Positions 26,104 to 34,350 of a stretch of 64,000 nucleotides of DNA are shown one piece after another. The stretch comes from DATBAK01 sp038240075 (GTDB taxonomy: Bacteria; Actinomycetota; Acidimicrobiia; IMCC26256; PALSA-610): contig JBBSEC010000001.1 of NCBI GenBank assembly GCA_038240075.1, positions 93,222-157,221 of the forward strand, in the 5' to 3' direction. Both the position numbers and the translations under genes were made by a program. Position 1 is the stretch's first letter. Each line of letters begins with the position of its first letter. The notes beneath the pieces were generated by a model, which saw nothing but the letters and a program-made list of their open reading frames with translations, was not told where the DNA came from and made no database searches.

Positions 26104-26552
26104 TCTCCCGTCTGGTGATCGCGGTCGTGCTCGTGCTCGTGGCCGCGGGCGTCGCGTGGCGCCTCCGCGCCCGCGCCGAAGTCGATCCGGTGCGCGCCGC
26201 GGGCGAGGTGCCCCGCCAACTCCATCGCGGTGATTTCCCGCGCGCCGATGCCGCCTGGCTCGTCGTGCTGTTCTCGTCGGCGTCGTGCGACACGTGCGCG
26301 GTCATGGCGTCGAAGGTCGGGGTGCTCGACTCCGCCGACGTCGCGGTGTGCGAGATCGAGTTCGGCGCGCAGCGCGCGTTGCACGAGCGCTACGCGATCG
26401 ATTCGGTGCCGCTCGTCGTCGTCGCCGACCACGAAGGTGTCACCCGCGCCGCGTTCCTGGGACCGACGTCGGCTACCGACCTGTGGGCCGCGGTCGCCGA
26501 GCTCCGCCATCCCGGCTCGACGCCCGAGCCCGAGCTGGGCTCGCTGTCGTGA
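26100..26552 (+). CDS. Membrane-anchored thioredoxin-like protein
   Basis: A 150-residue protein with an N-terminal helix (residues 3-20) and a small thioredoxin-like domain: WLVVLFSSASCDTCAVMASKV with Cys63-x-x-Cys66, then YAIDSVPLVVVADHEGV containing the cis-Pro of the fold. The GTG start overlaps the previous stop (GTGA). It may act outside the membrane on disulfides of the two preceding proteins, though the DUF5719-like protein has only two visible cysteines. Alternatively it may reduce another envelope protein. Confidence 0.75.
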   Translation: MISRLVIAVVLVLVAAGVAWRLRARAEVDPVRAAGEVPRQLHRGDFPRADAAWLVVLFSSASCDTCAVMASKVGVLDSADVAVCEIEFGAQRALHERYAIDSVPLVVVADHEGVTRAAFLGPTSATDLWAAVAELRHPGSTPEPELGSLS

Positions 26553-26632
26553 GCAATGCCACGAAGACCGACACGCAGTCGCCGGCGGCACCTGACCGGC
26601 GTGGTCCCCGGCCGGTTCAGTCCCCGGCCGCG

Positions 26633-28765
26633 TCAGTCGCCCGAGGCGGGGGTGAACGGCGGACGCATCGGCGGGACCGGGGGAGGCGGTGGTGACGGCG
26701 GCGCGCCCTGTGGGGCCGCGTTGCCATTGCCGGTTCCGCCGCCGTCGGTGCCGCCCGTGTCGGAGACGTCGTCGTCGCCCGGGCCGATGTTCGCAACCGG
26801 GACCGGTGCCGGCGCAGTCACACCGTTCGCCTGCACCGGCGTGCGGGCGCCGCCGGCCTTGAAGCCCATGGCCGCGTCGGCGAGGCGGGTGACGTCTTCT
26901 CCGTCGAGGGTCTCGCTCTCGAGCAGCGCCTTCGCGATCGAGTCGAGCGCGGGACGGAACTTGGTGAGCGTCGCCTCGGTGCGCTGCTCCTGCTCGCGCA
27001 GGATCGCCTCGACCTCTTCGTCGATGACGCGCGCGGTCTCGTCGGAGTAGTCGCGCGTGTGCATGAGGTCCTCGCCGAGGAACACCGCGCCCTGTGAGCC
27101 CCACGCCATCGGTCCGATGCGGTCGCTCATGCCCCACTCGCGCACCATCTTGCGGGCGATCTCGGTCGCGCGCACCAGGTCGTTCTGTGCGCCGGTCGAG
27201 ACGTTCTTGAACACGACCTCTTCGGCGACGCGCCCGCCGAGCATCACCGCGAGCATGTCCTCGATGTACTTCTTGTTGTACGCGTGCTGCTCCTCGATCG
27301 GGAGCTGCTGCGTCATGCCGAGCGCCATGCCGGTGGGCAGGATCGTCACCTTGTGCACGGGATCGGCGTTGTCGAGCACGTAGGCACAGAGCGCGTGGCC
27401 GCCCTCGTGGTACGCGGTGAGCTGCTTCTCCTCCGGGCTCATGACGACCGACGGGCGCTTCAGGCCCATCAGCACGCGGTCGCGCGCTTCGTCGAAGTCT
27501 TCCTTGTGCACGTCTTGCGATCCGCGGCGCACGGCGAAGAGCGCGGCCTCGTTGACGAGGTTCGCGAGGTCGGCGCCGCTCATGCCCGGCGTTCCGCGCG
27601 CCACGATGTCGGCGTCGACGTCGGACGCCATCTTCTTGTCGCGGAAGTGCACCTGGAGGATCTCAAGCCGCTCCTGCTGGGTGGGGAGCGGGACGAGGAT
27701 CTGGCGGTCGAACCGACCCGGACGGAGCAACGCGGGATCGAGCACGTCGGGGCGGTTCGTCGCCGCCATCATCACGACACCCTCGGTTGCCTCGAACCCG
27801 TCCATCTCGGCGAGCATCTGGTTCAGCGTCTGCTCGCGCTCGTCGTGACCGCCGCCGAGTCCGGCACCGCGCTTGCGGCCGATGGAGTCGATCTCGTCGA
27901 CGAAGATGATCGCGGGCGCCTGCTTGCGCGCGGTGTTGAACAGATCGCGCACACGCGCCGCGCCGACACCGACGAACATCTCCATGAAGTCGGAACCGGT
28001 GACCGAGATGAACGGCACGCCGGCCTCGCCGGCGACCGCGCGTGCGATCAGCGTCTTGCCGGTACCGGGAGGACCCACGAGCAACACGCCCTTGGGAATG
28101 CGCGCGCCGATGTCGCGGAACTTGCCCGGCATCTTCAGGAAGTCGACGACTTCCTTGATCTCTTCCTTCACGGGGCCGTAGCCGGCGACGTCGGCGAAGG
28201 TGGTCTTCGGCTTCTCGGTGTTGTACACCTTGGCGCGCGAGCGCCCGATGTTCATCACCGCGCCCATCTGTCCCTGCGCGCGTCGACTCATCCAGATGAA
28301 GAACCCGAGGATGAGCAGGATCGGGAGTAACAGCGTGAGGATCGATCCGAGGATGTTCGATCCTTTGCTCTTGTAGTCGCGGCCGACCTTGTGCAGGTTG
28401 AGGAGCGCGATGTCGGCATCGGGCATCTGGTTGGTCGGGCCCGTCGTGGAGAACGTCGCCTTGTTCTCGACCTCGCGGCCCTTCTTGAACTCGCCGGTGA
28501 TGTGACCGTTCGAGCTGTCGTACTTGATGGTGCTGACCCGGTCGCTCTTCACCGTGGAGAGGAACTGCGAGTACGTGAGGTTCGCGGAGGATGAACCGCC
28601 CTTCGGCACGCCTTCGTAGACGACCAGGGCCGTGACGAGCAGGCCGAGGACGACCCACGGCAGCCAACGCGACCGCGAGGTCGGCGCCCGCGGCGGCGCC
28701 GGTGGGCGCGGCGGGCGGCCGGGCGGCTCGGGAGGGCGCCAGCGGTCGTTGTTGTCGGGACTCAT
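26633..28765 (-). CDS. ftsH: ATP-dependent zinc metalloprotease FtsH
   Basis: A membrane AAA+ protease that degrades misfolded and regulatory membrane proteins; 710 residues. Order: Pro-rich N-terminus, membrane helix 1 (about 34-51), periplasmic-side domain, helix 2 (about 138-158), AAA domain with GPPGTGKT (near 240), IIFVDEIDSIGRKRG, and the second region of homology NRPDVLDPALLRPGRFDR, then the protease domain with the zinc motif HEGGH (near 455; Gly replaces the usual Ala) and the third zinc ligand Asp further on. A Gly/Pro-rich C-terminal tail ends the protein. It is convergent with the thioredoxin-like gene, with an 80-base gap. Confidence 0.95.
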   Translation of the reverse strand: MSPDNNDRWRPPEPPGRPPRPPAPPRAPTSRSRWLPWVVLGLLVTALVVYEGVPKGGSSSANLTYSQFLSTVKSDRVSTIKYDSSNGHITGEFKKGREVENKATFSTTGPTNQMPDADIALLNLHKVGRDYKSKGSNILGSILTLLLPILLILGFFIWMSRRAQGQMGAVMNIGRSRAKVYNTEKPKTTFADVAGYGPVKEEIKEVVDFLKMPGKFRDIGARIPKGVLLVGPPGTGKTLIARAVAGEAGVPFISVTGSDFMEMFVGVGAARVRDLFNTARKQAPAIIFVDEIDSIGRKRGAGLGGGHDEREQTLNQMLAEMDGFEATEGVVMMAATNRPDVLDPALLRPGRFDRQILVPLPTQQERLEILQVHFRDKKMASDVDADIVARGTPGMSGADLANLVNEAALFAVRRGSQDVHKEDFDEARDRVLMGLKRPSVVMSPEEKQLTAYHEGGHALCAYVLDNADPVHKVTILPTGMALGMTQQLPIEEQHAYNKKYIEDMLAVMLGGRVAEEVVFKNVSTGAQNDLVRATEIARKMVREWGMSDRIGPMAWGSQGAVFLGEDLMHTRDYSDETARVIDEEVEAILREQEQRTEATLTKFRPALDSIAKALLESETLDGEDVTRLADAAMGFKAGGARTPVQANGVTAPAPVPVANIGPGDDDVSDTGGTDGGGTGNGNAAPQGAPPSPPPPPVPPMRPPFTPASGD

Positions 28766-28865
28766 GGGGCTCCCAGCGAAAAGCGAGTGGGGTTCATGCT
28801 ACGGCGCGTACCGCCGGTGAACGGCTCTCGACCTCAACCGAACCTGAGAACCGGCGATTCCTCGG

Positions 28866-28871
28866 TACCCT
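28866..28871 (+). promoter_or_regulatory. Putative -10 hexamer of the CPBP protease gene
   Basis: TACCCT lies six bases before the ATG at 28878, a leaderless arrangement. The start of the ftsH gene is about 100 bases away on the other strand, so this is a divergent promoter region. Confidence 0.4.
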
Positions 28872-28877
28872 TGCCCG

Positions 28878-29621
28878 ATGGGGTCGCTGCCACCGCCGCC
28901 TCCCCGTCCGCCGTTGCGTCCCGCGCTCCGCTGGGGCCTCGGCGACGCCGTCCTGGTGCTCGCGGTGGCACTCGCCGTCGGGCTCGTGGCGTCGGAGCTC
29001 GCCGTCGCGATCACGCACCTCAAGGCCGACTCCCACGGGAACTATCCCGAGACGATCCCGCTCCTGCTCGCGGCCGTCGGCGGACAGTACGGCGCCTGGC
29101 TCGCGATGATGGTGGTGACGAGCGTGCGCAAGGGCCTGGGCACGCTGCGCGCCGACTTCGGGCTCGTCGTCGACGTCGTCTCCGACTGGTGGGTGATCCC
29201 GGTCGGCTTCCTCAGTTCACTCGTCCTCGGCATCCTGCTCGTGCCGATCACGCACCTCGTCAAGCAGACCCCGCAGCAGATCGTTTCGGACCTCGACACC
29301 GCGCACGGCGCAAAGCTCGCGATCATCGCGGTCACCGCCGTGCTCGTGGCCCCGGTCATCGAGGAGCTGTTCTTTCGCGGCCTCCTGCTCCGTGCGCTGC
29401 AGCGCCGGTTCTCGGCGCCCGTCGCCGTTGCCGTCTCCGCTGTCGCGTTCGGGGCCCTGCATCTCCTGGGCGATGTCCACGCCGGGGCGGTGCTGCCCGC
29501 GCTCGTGGCGCTGGGAATGCTCTCCGGGATCTTGGCGGTGCGCACGGGCAATCTGTCCCGTTCCATCCTGCTTCACGCCGGATTCAACCTCCTGGCGGTG
29601 GTCACGGTTCTCAGAAGGTGA
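28878..29621 (+). CDS. CPBP-family intramembrane metalloprotease
   Basis: The 247-residue polytopic protein (about seven hydrophobic segments) carries the CPBP/Abi signatures: EELFFRGLLL (the Glu-Glu-x-x-x-Arg motif, near 167), FGALHLLGD (His), and a final NLSRSILLHAGFN motif. The family includes CAAX prenyl endopeptidases and bacteriocin self-immunity proteins; in bacteria the substrate is usually unknown. A Pro-rich N-terminus (GSLPPPPPRPP) precedes the first helix. It ends 41 bases before a zinc-ribbon gene on the same strand. Confidence 0.85.
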   Translation: MGSLPPPPPRPPLRPALRWGLGDAVLVLAVALAVGLVASELAVAITHLKADSHGNYPETIPLLLAAVGGQYGAWLAMMVVTSVRKGLGTLRADFGLVVDVVSDWWVIPVGFLSSLVLGILLVPITHLVKQTPQQIVSDLDTAHGAKLAIIAVTAVLVAPVIEELFFRGLLLRALQRRFSAPVAVAVSAVAFGALHLLGDVHAGAVLPALVALGMLSGILAVRTGNLSRSILLHAGFNLLAVVTVLRR

Positions 29622-29662
29622 CCGGCGCGGCCGATGAGGTCATCAACGGAGGAGGGTGCCCG

Positions 29663-29833
29663 ATGATCTGCGCGGCGTGTGGCCAGAGCGAGACGGTGTC
29701 GATCCGGATGAAGGTCGGCGGCGAGGAAATCACCTTCCGTCGTTGCGCGAGGTGCGAGGCGAACGCCTGGGAAGGCGAGCAAGGTCGCCTGAGCCTCGAC
29801 CGCGTGCTCGAGCTCGCGCGCACGGCCCGCTAG
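29663..29833 (+). CDS. Small zinc-ribbon protein
   Basis: The 56-residue protein has two CxxC pairs, CAAC near residue 3 and CARC near 27, the pattern of a zinc ribbon, followed by a short helical tail ending LELARTAR. GGAGGAGG at 29648-29655 is the clearest ribosome binding site nearby and fixes the ATG at 29663; an in-frame GTG at 29619 overlapping the previous stop is the alternative. Such small ribbons often bind RNA, DNA or partner proteins. The function is unknown. Confidence 0.7.
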   Translation: MICAACGQSETVSIRMKVGGEEITFRRCARCEANAWEGEQGRLSLDRVLELARTAR

Positions 29834-29890
29834 CGAACAAACCCGGAGCCCTGAACCGGCGCCGGGCGGCGTCTTTGGCAAGCTGGGGTC

Positions 29891-32629
29891 ATGGACCTCG
29901 CGCCGCAGCTGTTGAAACGCGCGCGCGGTCTTCGTTCGGAACGAGGCTCCGAACCCGTTTCTGAGACGGCCATCGCAACGCGCGCCGACGCGCGCGGCGC
30001 CGCACACGACGCCGACGAACCTCGGTTCATGGTCGAGGAGATCGTCGGGATCGCGGTGCTGATCGTGGTCGTCGGGGTCGTGCTCGCGGCGGTGCATCCG
30101 AGCCTGCTCGTGCGCAACACGACGCCCAACGGCGGCGACATGGGCGCGCACGTGTGGTGGCCCGCGTTCCTGCGCGACCACTGGTTCAACCACTTCCGCC
30201 TGGCCGGCTGGGCACCCGACTGGTACGCCGGCTTCCCGGTCGGGCAGTTCTACTTCCCGTTGCCCGCCCTGCTCGTCGACGTGCTCGCGATCGTGATGCC
30301 GTACAACGTCGCGTTCAAGTTCGTGACGGTCAGCGGCTCGCTGCTGCTGCCCATCTCGGCCTACGTGTTCGCACGCGCGCTGAAGTTCCCGTGGCCGTCG
30401 CCGCCGTTGTTCGCACTCGCGATGCTCCGCTACCTCTTCGAGACGCGCAACGGCGCGCTCACCAAGGGCCAGGACGCGTGGACGATCTACGGAGGCAACC
30501 TCGCGAGCACGCTCGCGGGCGAGTTCTCCTTCGTGCTCGGCATGGCGTTGTGCCTGTTCTTCCTCGCCGCGCTGGCCCACGCCCTCGACCCCCAGACCCC
30601 GGCCCATCGGCGCCGGCTGTGGCTGCCGGCCGTGTTGTTGGCGGCCACGGTGCTGTGCCACATCGTCATCGCGGCGCTCGCCGCGGTCGGCGCAGTCGCG
30701 GTCTGGCTCACGCGCCGGCCGCTGCGCACCTGGAAGCCCGCGCTCGCAATCGGTGCCGTCGGCGCGCTGCTCACCGCGGTGTGGTCGGTTCCCCTCGTCG
30801 TCGACACGCCGTACACGCAGAGCATGCGCTACGAGAAGGTCACCACCTTCGCGATCCACCTGTTCGGCTTCCGCGCCGACCAGCACAGCCCGCTCATCCC
30901 GCGGCCGGAGTGGATGTGGTTCCTGATCGTCGTCGCGGTGCTCGCCGCCGGATGGTGGCGCCGGGCCTCGACCCTCGTGCTCATCGTTCTCGCCACGTCG
31001 TTCGCGTTGTTCTTCCGGTTCTGGCCCGAGCACAGCGTCTGGAACACGCGCTACCTGCCGCTCTACTACCTGTCGCTCGCGCTGCTCGCCGCCGTCGGGG
31101 TCGCGGAGATCCTGCGCGTCACCGAGTCGATCGCGCGGTGGTCGTACGACTGGATCCGCGAGGGCGACCGCCTCGACGAGCTCAGGGACGCCGAGCTGGC
31201 CCACGTGCACCCGTATACCGCGGTCGAACCGCACGCGGCCGACGGTCCGGTCTGGGTCGACTCCGACCGCCTCGACTCAGAACCGGTCGACGCCGAGATC
31301 GTCGACGACAGCGTCGCGATGGTGCCGGCGTCGACGTGGAGCAACGGCGCGCTCGCGAGCACCGGTGGCGAAGCGCCGCCGCCGTACGACGAGGTCGAGC
31401 ACGCGTGGCGCCGCCGCCTCGCGGGTGTCATCACGTTGGTGATCTTCCTCACCGCCGTCACGGTGCCGACGGTGTGGTGGGTGGTCGACCACGAAGGCGT
31501 CGCGCCCGATTGGGCGACGTGGAACTACGAGGGCTACCAGGCCAAGCCCGCGTATCCGGAGTTCAAGGACATCATGACGACGATGGGCAAGCTGCCGCCC
31601 GGGCGCGCGCTCTGGGAACCGTCGGGCGACATCAACAACTACGGCACGACGCTCGCGCTCGAGCTGCTTCCGTACTTCACACACGGCCGCATCGACTCGA
31701 TGGAAGGGCTCTACTTCGAGTCGTCCGCGACCACCGACTTCCACTTCATGACCGTGAGCGAGCTCACCGCGCCCGGTGCCGCGTCGAACCCCGTGCGCGG
31801 GCTCGTCTACGGCACGATCGACGATTTCAACAAGGGCGTCGAGCATCTCCAGCTGCTCGGTGTGCGGTACTTCATGGCCGAGTCGTCCGACGCGAAGGCG
31901 AAGGCCGACGCCAACGAGGGCCTGAAGCTCGTGGCGAGCGTGCCCGACCTCGACAAGCAGGCGCCGCACGGTTGGAAGATCTACGAGGTGAAGGGCTGGA
32001 ACCTCGCGCAGGCGTTGCAATACGAGCCCGTCGTCGTGTCGACACACGCGGGCCCGTCGTCGAAGTGCTTCGACACGGCGCCGCCGCAGAAGGCTGTGCA
32101 CGATCCCGAGCTCGCCGCGTGGGAGTGCTCGGCCGGGCCCTGGTGGAACAGCGGCAATCTCGACCGGCCCTTCGCCGCCGACGGGCCCGCGCCCTGGGCG
32201 CGCGCGTCGAGCGTCGCCGCGGCGGAGAAGGTCACGCCCCGCCCGCTGCCGGCGGTCACCGTCGGCCCGGTCGACGAGGGGGTCGACTCGATCTCGTTCC
32301 ACGTCTCGCGCGTCGGTGTTCCCGTCGTCGTGAAGACGTCGTACTTCCCGAACTGGCAGGCGCACGGTGCGCGCGGACCGTGGCGGCTTGCCCCCAATCT
32401 CATGGTCGTCGTGCCGACGAGCAAGGACGTGCGCCTCACCTACGGCGAGACGACCGGCGACAAGGCGGGCCGGGTCCTGACGGTCGTGGGAGTGCTCGGG
32501 ATCGTCGGGCTGGTGCGCCTGCGGCCGTCGTCGGATCCGGTCGTCCCCGGGCCCCCCGAGCCGGTCGTCTCCGACGAGCCCGAAACCGTCGTCGCCGACG
32601 AGCCCGAGGAGGTCCCGGCGCTACCATGA
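29891..32629 (+). CDS. Large polytopic membrane protein, PTPS-related (PF10131-like) family
   Basis: A 912-residue integral membrane protein: cytoplasmic N-terminus (1-48), one helix near 50-68, then NGGDMGAHVWWPAFLRDHW and WYAGFPVGQFYFPLPALL. The latter recall the D-x-G-x-H...GFP-x-x-QFYPP motifs of the PTPS-related membrane family, whose fold resembles GT-C glycosyltransferases. About ten more helices follow to residue 390, a charged acidic insert near 420-490, another helix, and a long extracytoplasmic domain of about 350 residues ending at a final helix near 870. It may be an envelope glycosyltransferase or lipid-linked sugar processor. It sits just upstream of phosphomannomutase. Confidence 0.72.
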   Translation: MDLAPQLLKRARGLRSERGSEPVSETAIATRADARGAAHDADEPRFMVEEIVGIAVLIVVVGVVLAAVHPSLLVRNTTPNGGDMGAHVWWPAFLRDHWFNHFRLAGWAPDWYAGFPVGQFYFPLPALLVDVLAIVMPYNVAFKFVTVSGSLLLPISAYVFARALKFPWPSPPLFALAMLRYLFETRNGALTKGQDAWTIYGGNLASTLAGEFSFVLGMALCLFFLAALAHALDPQTPAHRRRLWLPAVLLAATVLCHIVIAALAAVGAVAVWLTRRPLRTWKPALAIGAVGALLTAVWSVPLVVDTPYTQSMRYEKVTTFAIHLFGFRADQHSPLIPRPEWMWFLIVVAVLAAGWWRRASTLVLIVLATSFALFFRFWPEHSVWNTRYLPLYYLSLALLAAVGVAEILRVTESIARWSYDWIREGDRLDELRDAELAHVHPYTAVEPHAADGPVWVDSDRLDSEPVDAEIVDDSVAMVPASTWSNGALASTGGEAPPPYDEVEHAWRRRLAGVITLVIFLTAVTVPTVWWVVDHEGVAPDWATWNYEGYQAKPAYPEFKDIMTTMGKLPPGRALWEPSGDINNYGTTLALELLPYFTHGRIDSMEGLYFESSATTDFHFMTVSELTAPGAASNPVRGLVYGTIDDFNKGVEHLQLLGVRYFMAESSDAKAKADANEGLKLVASVPDLDKQAPHGWKIYEVKGWNLAQALQYEPVVVSTHAGPSSKCFDTAPPQKAVHDPELAAWECSAGPWWNSGNLDRPFAADGPAPWARASSVAAAEKVTPRPLPAVTVGPVDEGVDSISFHVSRVGVPVVVKTSYFPNWQAHGARGPWRLAPNLMVVVPTSKDVRLTYGETTGDKAGRVLTVVGVLGIVGLVRLRPSSDPVVPGPPEPVVSDEPETVVADEPEEVPALP

Positions 32630-32676
32630 CCGGGCCCCGCGTCCGGGGTCCCACGTCATCGGAAGAAGGGCAGCGG

Positions 32677-34026
32677 GTGTCTCTGGACGCCATCTTCAAG
32701 GCCTACGACATCCGGGGTCTCTACCCCGACGAGATCGACGAGGCCATCGCCCGCCGGGTCGGCAACGCCTTCGCGCGCTTCACGGGCGCGGCCCGGATCC
32801 TCGTCGCCCGCGACATGCGGCCGTCGTCGATCCCGCTGTCCGAGGCGTTCGCCGAGGGCGCGACCCTCGCAGGTGCCGACGTGACCGAGCTCGGCCTGGC
32901 GTCGACCGATCTCGCCTACTTCGCATCGGGAACGCTCGACGCACCCGCGGCGATGTTCACCGCCAGCCACAACCCTGCGCAGTACAACGGCATCAAGCTG
33001 TGCCGGGCGGGAGCCGCGCCGATCGGCGAAGAGACCGGGCTGCGCCAGATCCGCGCCACCGTCGAGAGCGGCGTCGTCGAGCGGGCCGAGCTGGCCGGCA
33101 GCATCGACTCCGCCGACATGCTCGAGGCGTTCGCGGCGCACGTCCGCGGCTTCGTCGACCCCGCGGTGCTACGCCCGTTGCGCGTCGTGGCCGACACCGC
33201 CAACGGCATGGGCGGCCTCGTGGTGCCGCGCGTGTTCGAGGGCCTGCCGTTCGATCTTCGGATTCTCTACGGTGAGCTCGACGGCACGTTCCCGAACCAC
33301 CCCGCCGACCCGATCCAACCCGAGAACCTCAAGGACCTGCAGCGCGCGGTGCTCGACGCACGCGCCGATGTCGGTCTCGCGTTCGACGGCGACGCGGATC
33401 GCGTGTTCCTCGTCGACGACCAGGGTCAACCGGTGTCGGGCTCGACCACGACGGCGATCATCGCCAAGGGAATCCTCGCCCGGCACCCCGGCGAGACGAT
33501 CGTCCACAACCTGATCTGCTCGAAGGCGCTCCCCGAGGTCATTCGCGAGAACGGTGGAGTCCCCGTACGCACGCGGGTCGGGCACTCGTTCATCAAGCAG
33601 GTCATGGCCGACACCGGCGCCATCTTCGGTGGTGAGCACTCGGCGCACTACTACTTCCGCGACAACTGGCGCGCCGACTCCGGCTCGATCGCGGCGGTGA
33701 TGGTGCTCGAGCAGATCAGCCTGGCCGGCCTGCCGCTCTCGGAGTTGCGCAAGCCGTTCGAGCGGTACTCGCAGTCGGGTGAGATCAACACGCGCGTCGA
33801 CGATCCGCTCGCGGTGATCGAACGCGTCGCGGCCACGTACCACGACGCCGAGTCGGATCGGCTCGACGGCCTCACCGTCGATCTCGGAGACTGGTGGTTC
33901 AACCTGCGCGCCAGCAACACCGAGCCGCTGTTGCGCCTCAACCTCGAAGCGGCCGACGCGGCCGCGTGCGAAGCTCACACGGCCGAAGTGCTCACGCTCG
34001 TGCGTGGCACCGACGACCCGAGTTGA
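32677..34026 (+). CDS. manB: Phosphomannomutase/phosphoglucomutase
   Basis: Interconverts mannose-6-phosphate and mannose-1-phosphate, giving the substrate of the GDP-mannose pyrophosphorylase. The 449-residue protein begins LDAIFKAYDIRGLYPDEI and shows the phosphoserine loop FTASHNPAQYNG (Ser97), the metal-binding loop AFDGDADRVFLVDDQG, the sugar-binding loop GGEHSAHYY and the C-terminal phosphate-binding RASNTEPLLRLNLE. GTG 32677 is preferred because GGAAGAAGGG lies just upstream at 32661-32670; ATG 32626, overlapping the preceding stop, would add 17 residues. It is followed by Trm112-like and SIS isomerase genes, as in mycobacteria. Confidence 0.92.
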   Translation: MSLDAIFKAYDIRGLYPDEIDEAIARRVGNAFARFTGAARILVARDMRPSSIPLSEAFAEGATLAGADVTELGLASTDLAYFASGTLDAPAAMFTASHNPAQYNGIKLCRAGAAPIGEETGLRQIRATVESGVVERAELAGSIDSADMLEAFAAHVRGFVDPAVLRPLRVVADTANGMGGLVVPRVFEGLPFDLRILYGELDGTFPNHPADPIQPENLKDLQRAVLDARADVGLAFDGDADRVFLVDDQGQPVSGSTTTAIIAKGILARHPGETIVHNLICSKALPEVIRENGGVPVRTRVGHSFIKQVMADTGAIFGGEHSAHYYFRDNWRADSGSIAAVMVLEQISLAGLPLSELRKPFERYSQSGEINTRVDDPLAVIERVAATYHDAESDRLDGLTVDLGDWWFNLRASNTEPLLRLNLEAADAAACEAHTAEVLTLVRGTDDPS

Positions 34027-34091
34027 ACCAAGCGCTCTGAACCAAGCGCTCTGAACCAATCGCTGTGAACCAATCGCTGTGAACTGATCGC
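34024..34091. repeat. 14-base tandem repeat array between manB and the Trm112-like gene
   Basis: Four full copies and a partial fifth of a 14-base unit lie head to tail: two copies of TGAACCAAGCGCTC (34024-34037, 34038-34051), two copies of TGAACCAATCGCTG (34052-34065, 34066-34079) and TGAACTGATCGC (34080-34091). The first unit begins with the manB stop codon. The array ends just before the ribosome binding site of the next gene (AAGGAG). Because 14 is not a multiple of 3, the repeats put TGA in different frames. Confidence 0.85.
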
Positions 34092-34105
34092 AACAAGGAG
34101 TATCT

Positions 34106-34342
34106 GTGGCGCTCGACCCGAAGTTGCTCGAGATCCTCGCCTGCCCCGACGACAAGGGCCCGCTGCTCTACTTCGCCGACGAGCAATCGCTCTACAACCC
34201 GCGCTTGAAGCGGCGCTACGAGATCAACGACGACATCCCCAACATGCTCGTCGACGAGTCCGAGACCGTCAGCGACGCCGAGCACGAACGGCTGGTCGCC
34301 AAGGCTGCGGCCGACGGGATCCGACCCACGTTCGAGGCCTGA
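34106..34342 (+). CDS. Trm112-family small protein
   Basis: A 78-residue protein starting with GTG at 34106, preceded by AAGGAG six bases upstream. LDPKLLEILACPDDKGPL at the start, LKRRYEINDDIPNML near the middle. Bacterial Trm112-like proteins are small zinc-ribbon-related proteins often found next to cell-wall sugar genes; only one cysteine (Cys13) is present, so a full zinc site cannot form within one chain. It lies between phosphomannomutase and the SIS isomerase, a position conserved in actinobacteria. The biochemical role is not known. Confidence 0.8.
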   Translation: MALDPKLLEILACPDDKGPLLYFADEQSLYNPRLKRRYEINDDIPNMLVDESETVSDAEHERLVAKAAADGIRPTFEA

Positions 34343-34350
34343 TCGCCGCC

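Noticed and set aside
26553..26632. Possible terminator between the thioredoxin-like gene and ftsH
   Set aside because: CTGACCGGC and GCCGGTTCAG could pair, but the stem has a bulge and no T-run follows; the gap is otherwise only low-complexity GC-rich sequence.
30154..32625. In-frame extension of manB across the large membrane protein gene
   Set aside because: The extension is low-complexity Arg/Ala sequence in the wrong frame of a clear membrane protein; the ribosome site before 32677 marks the start.
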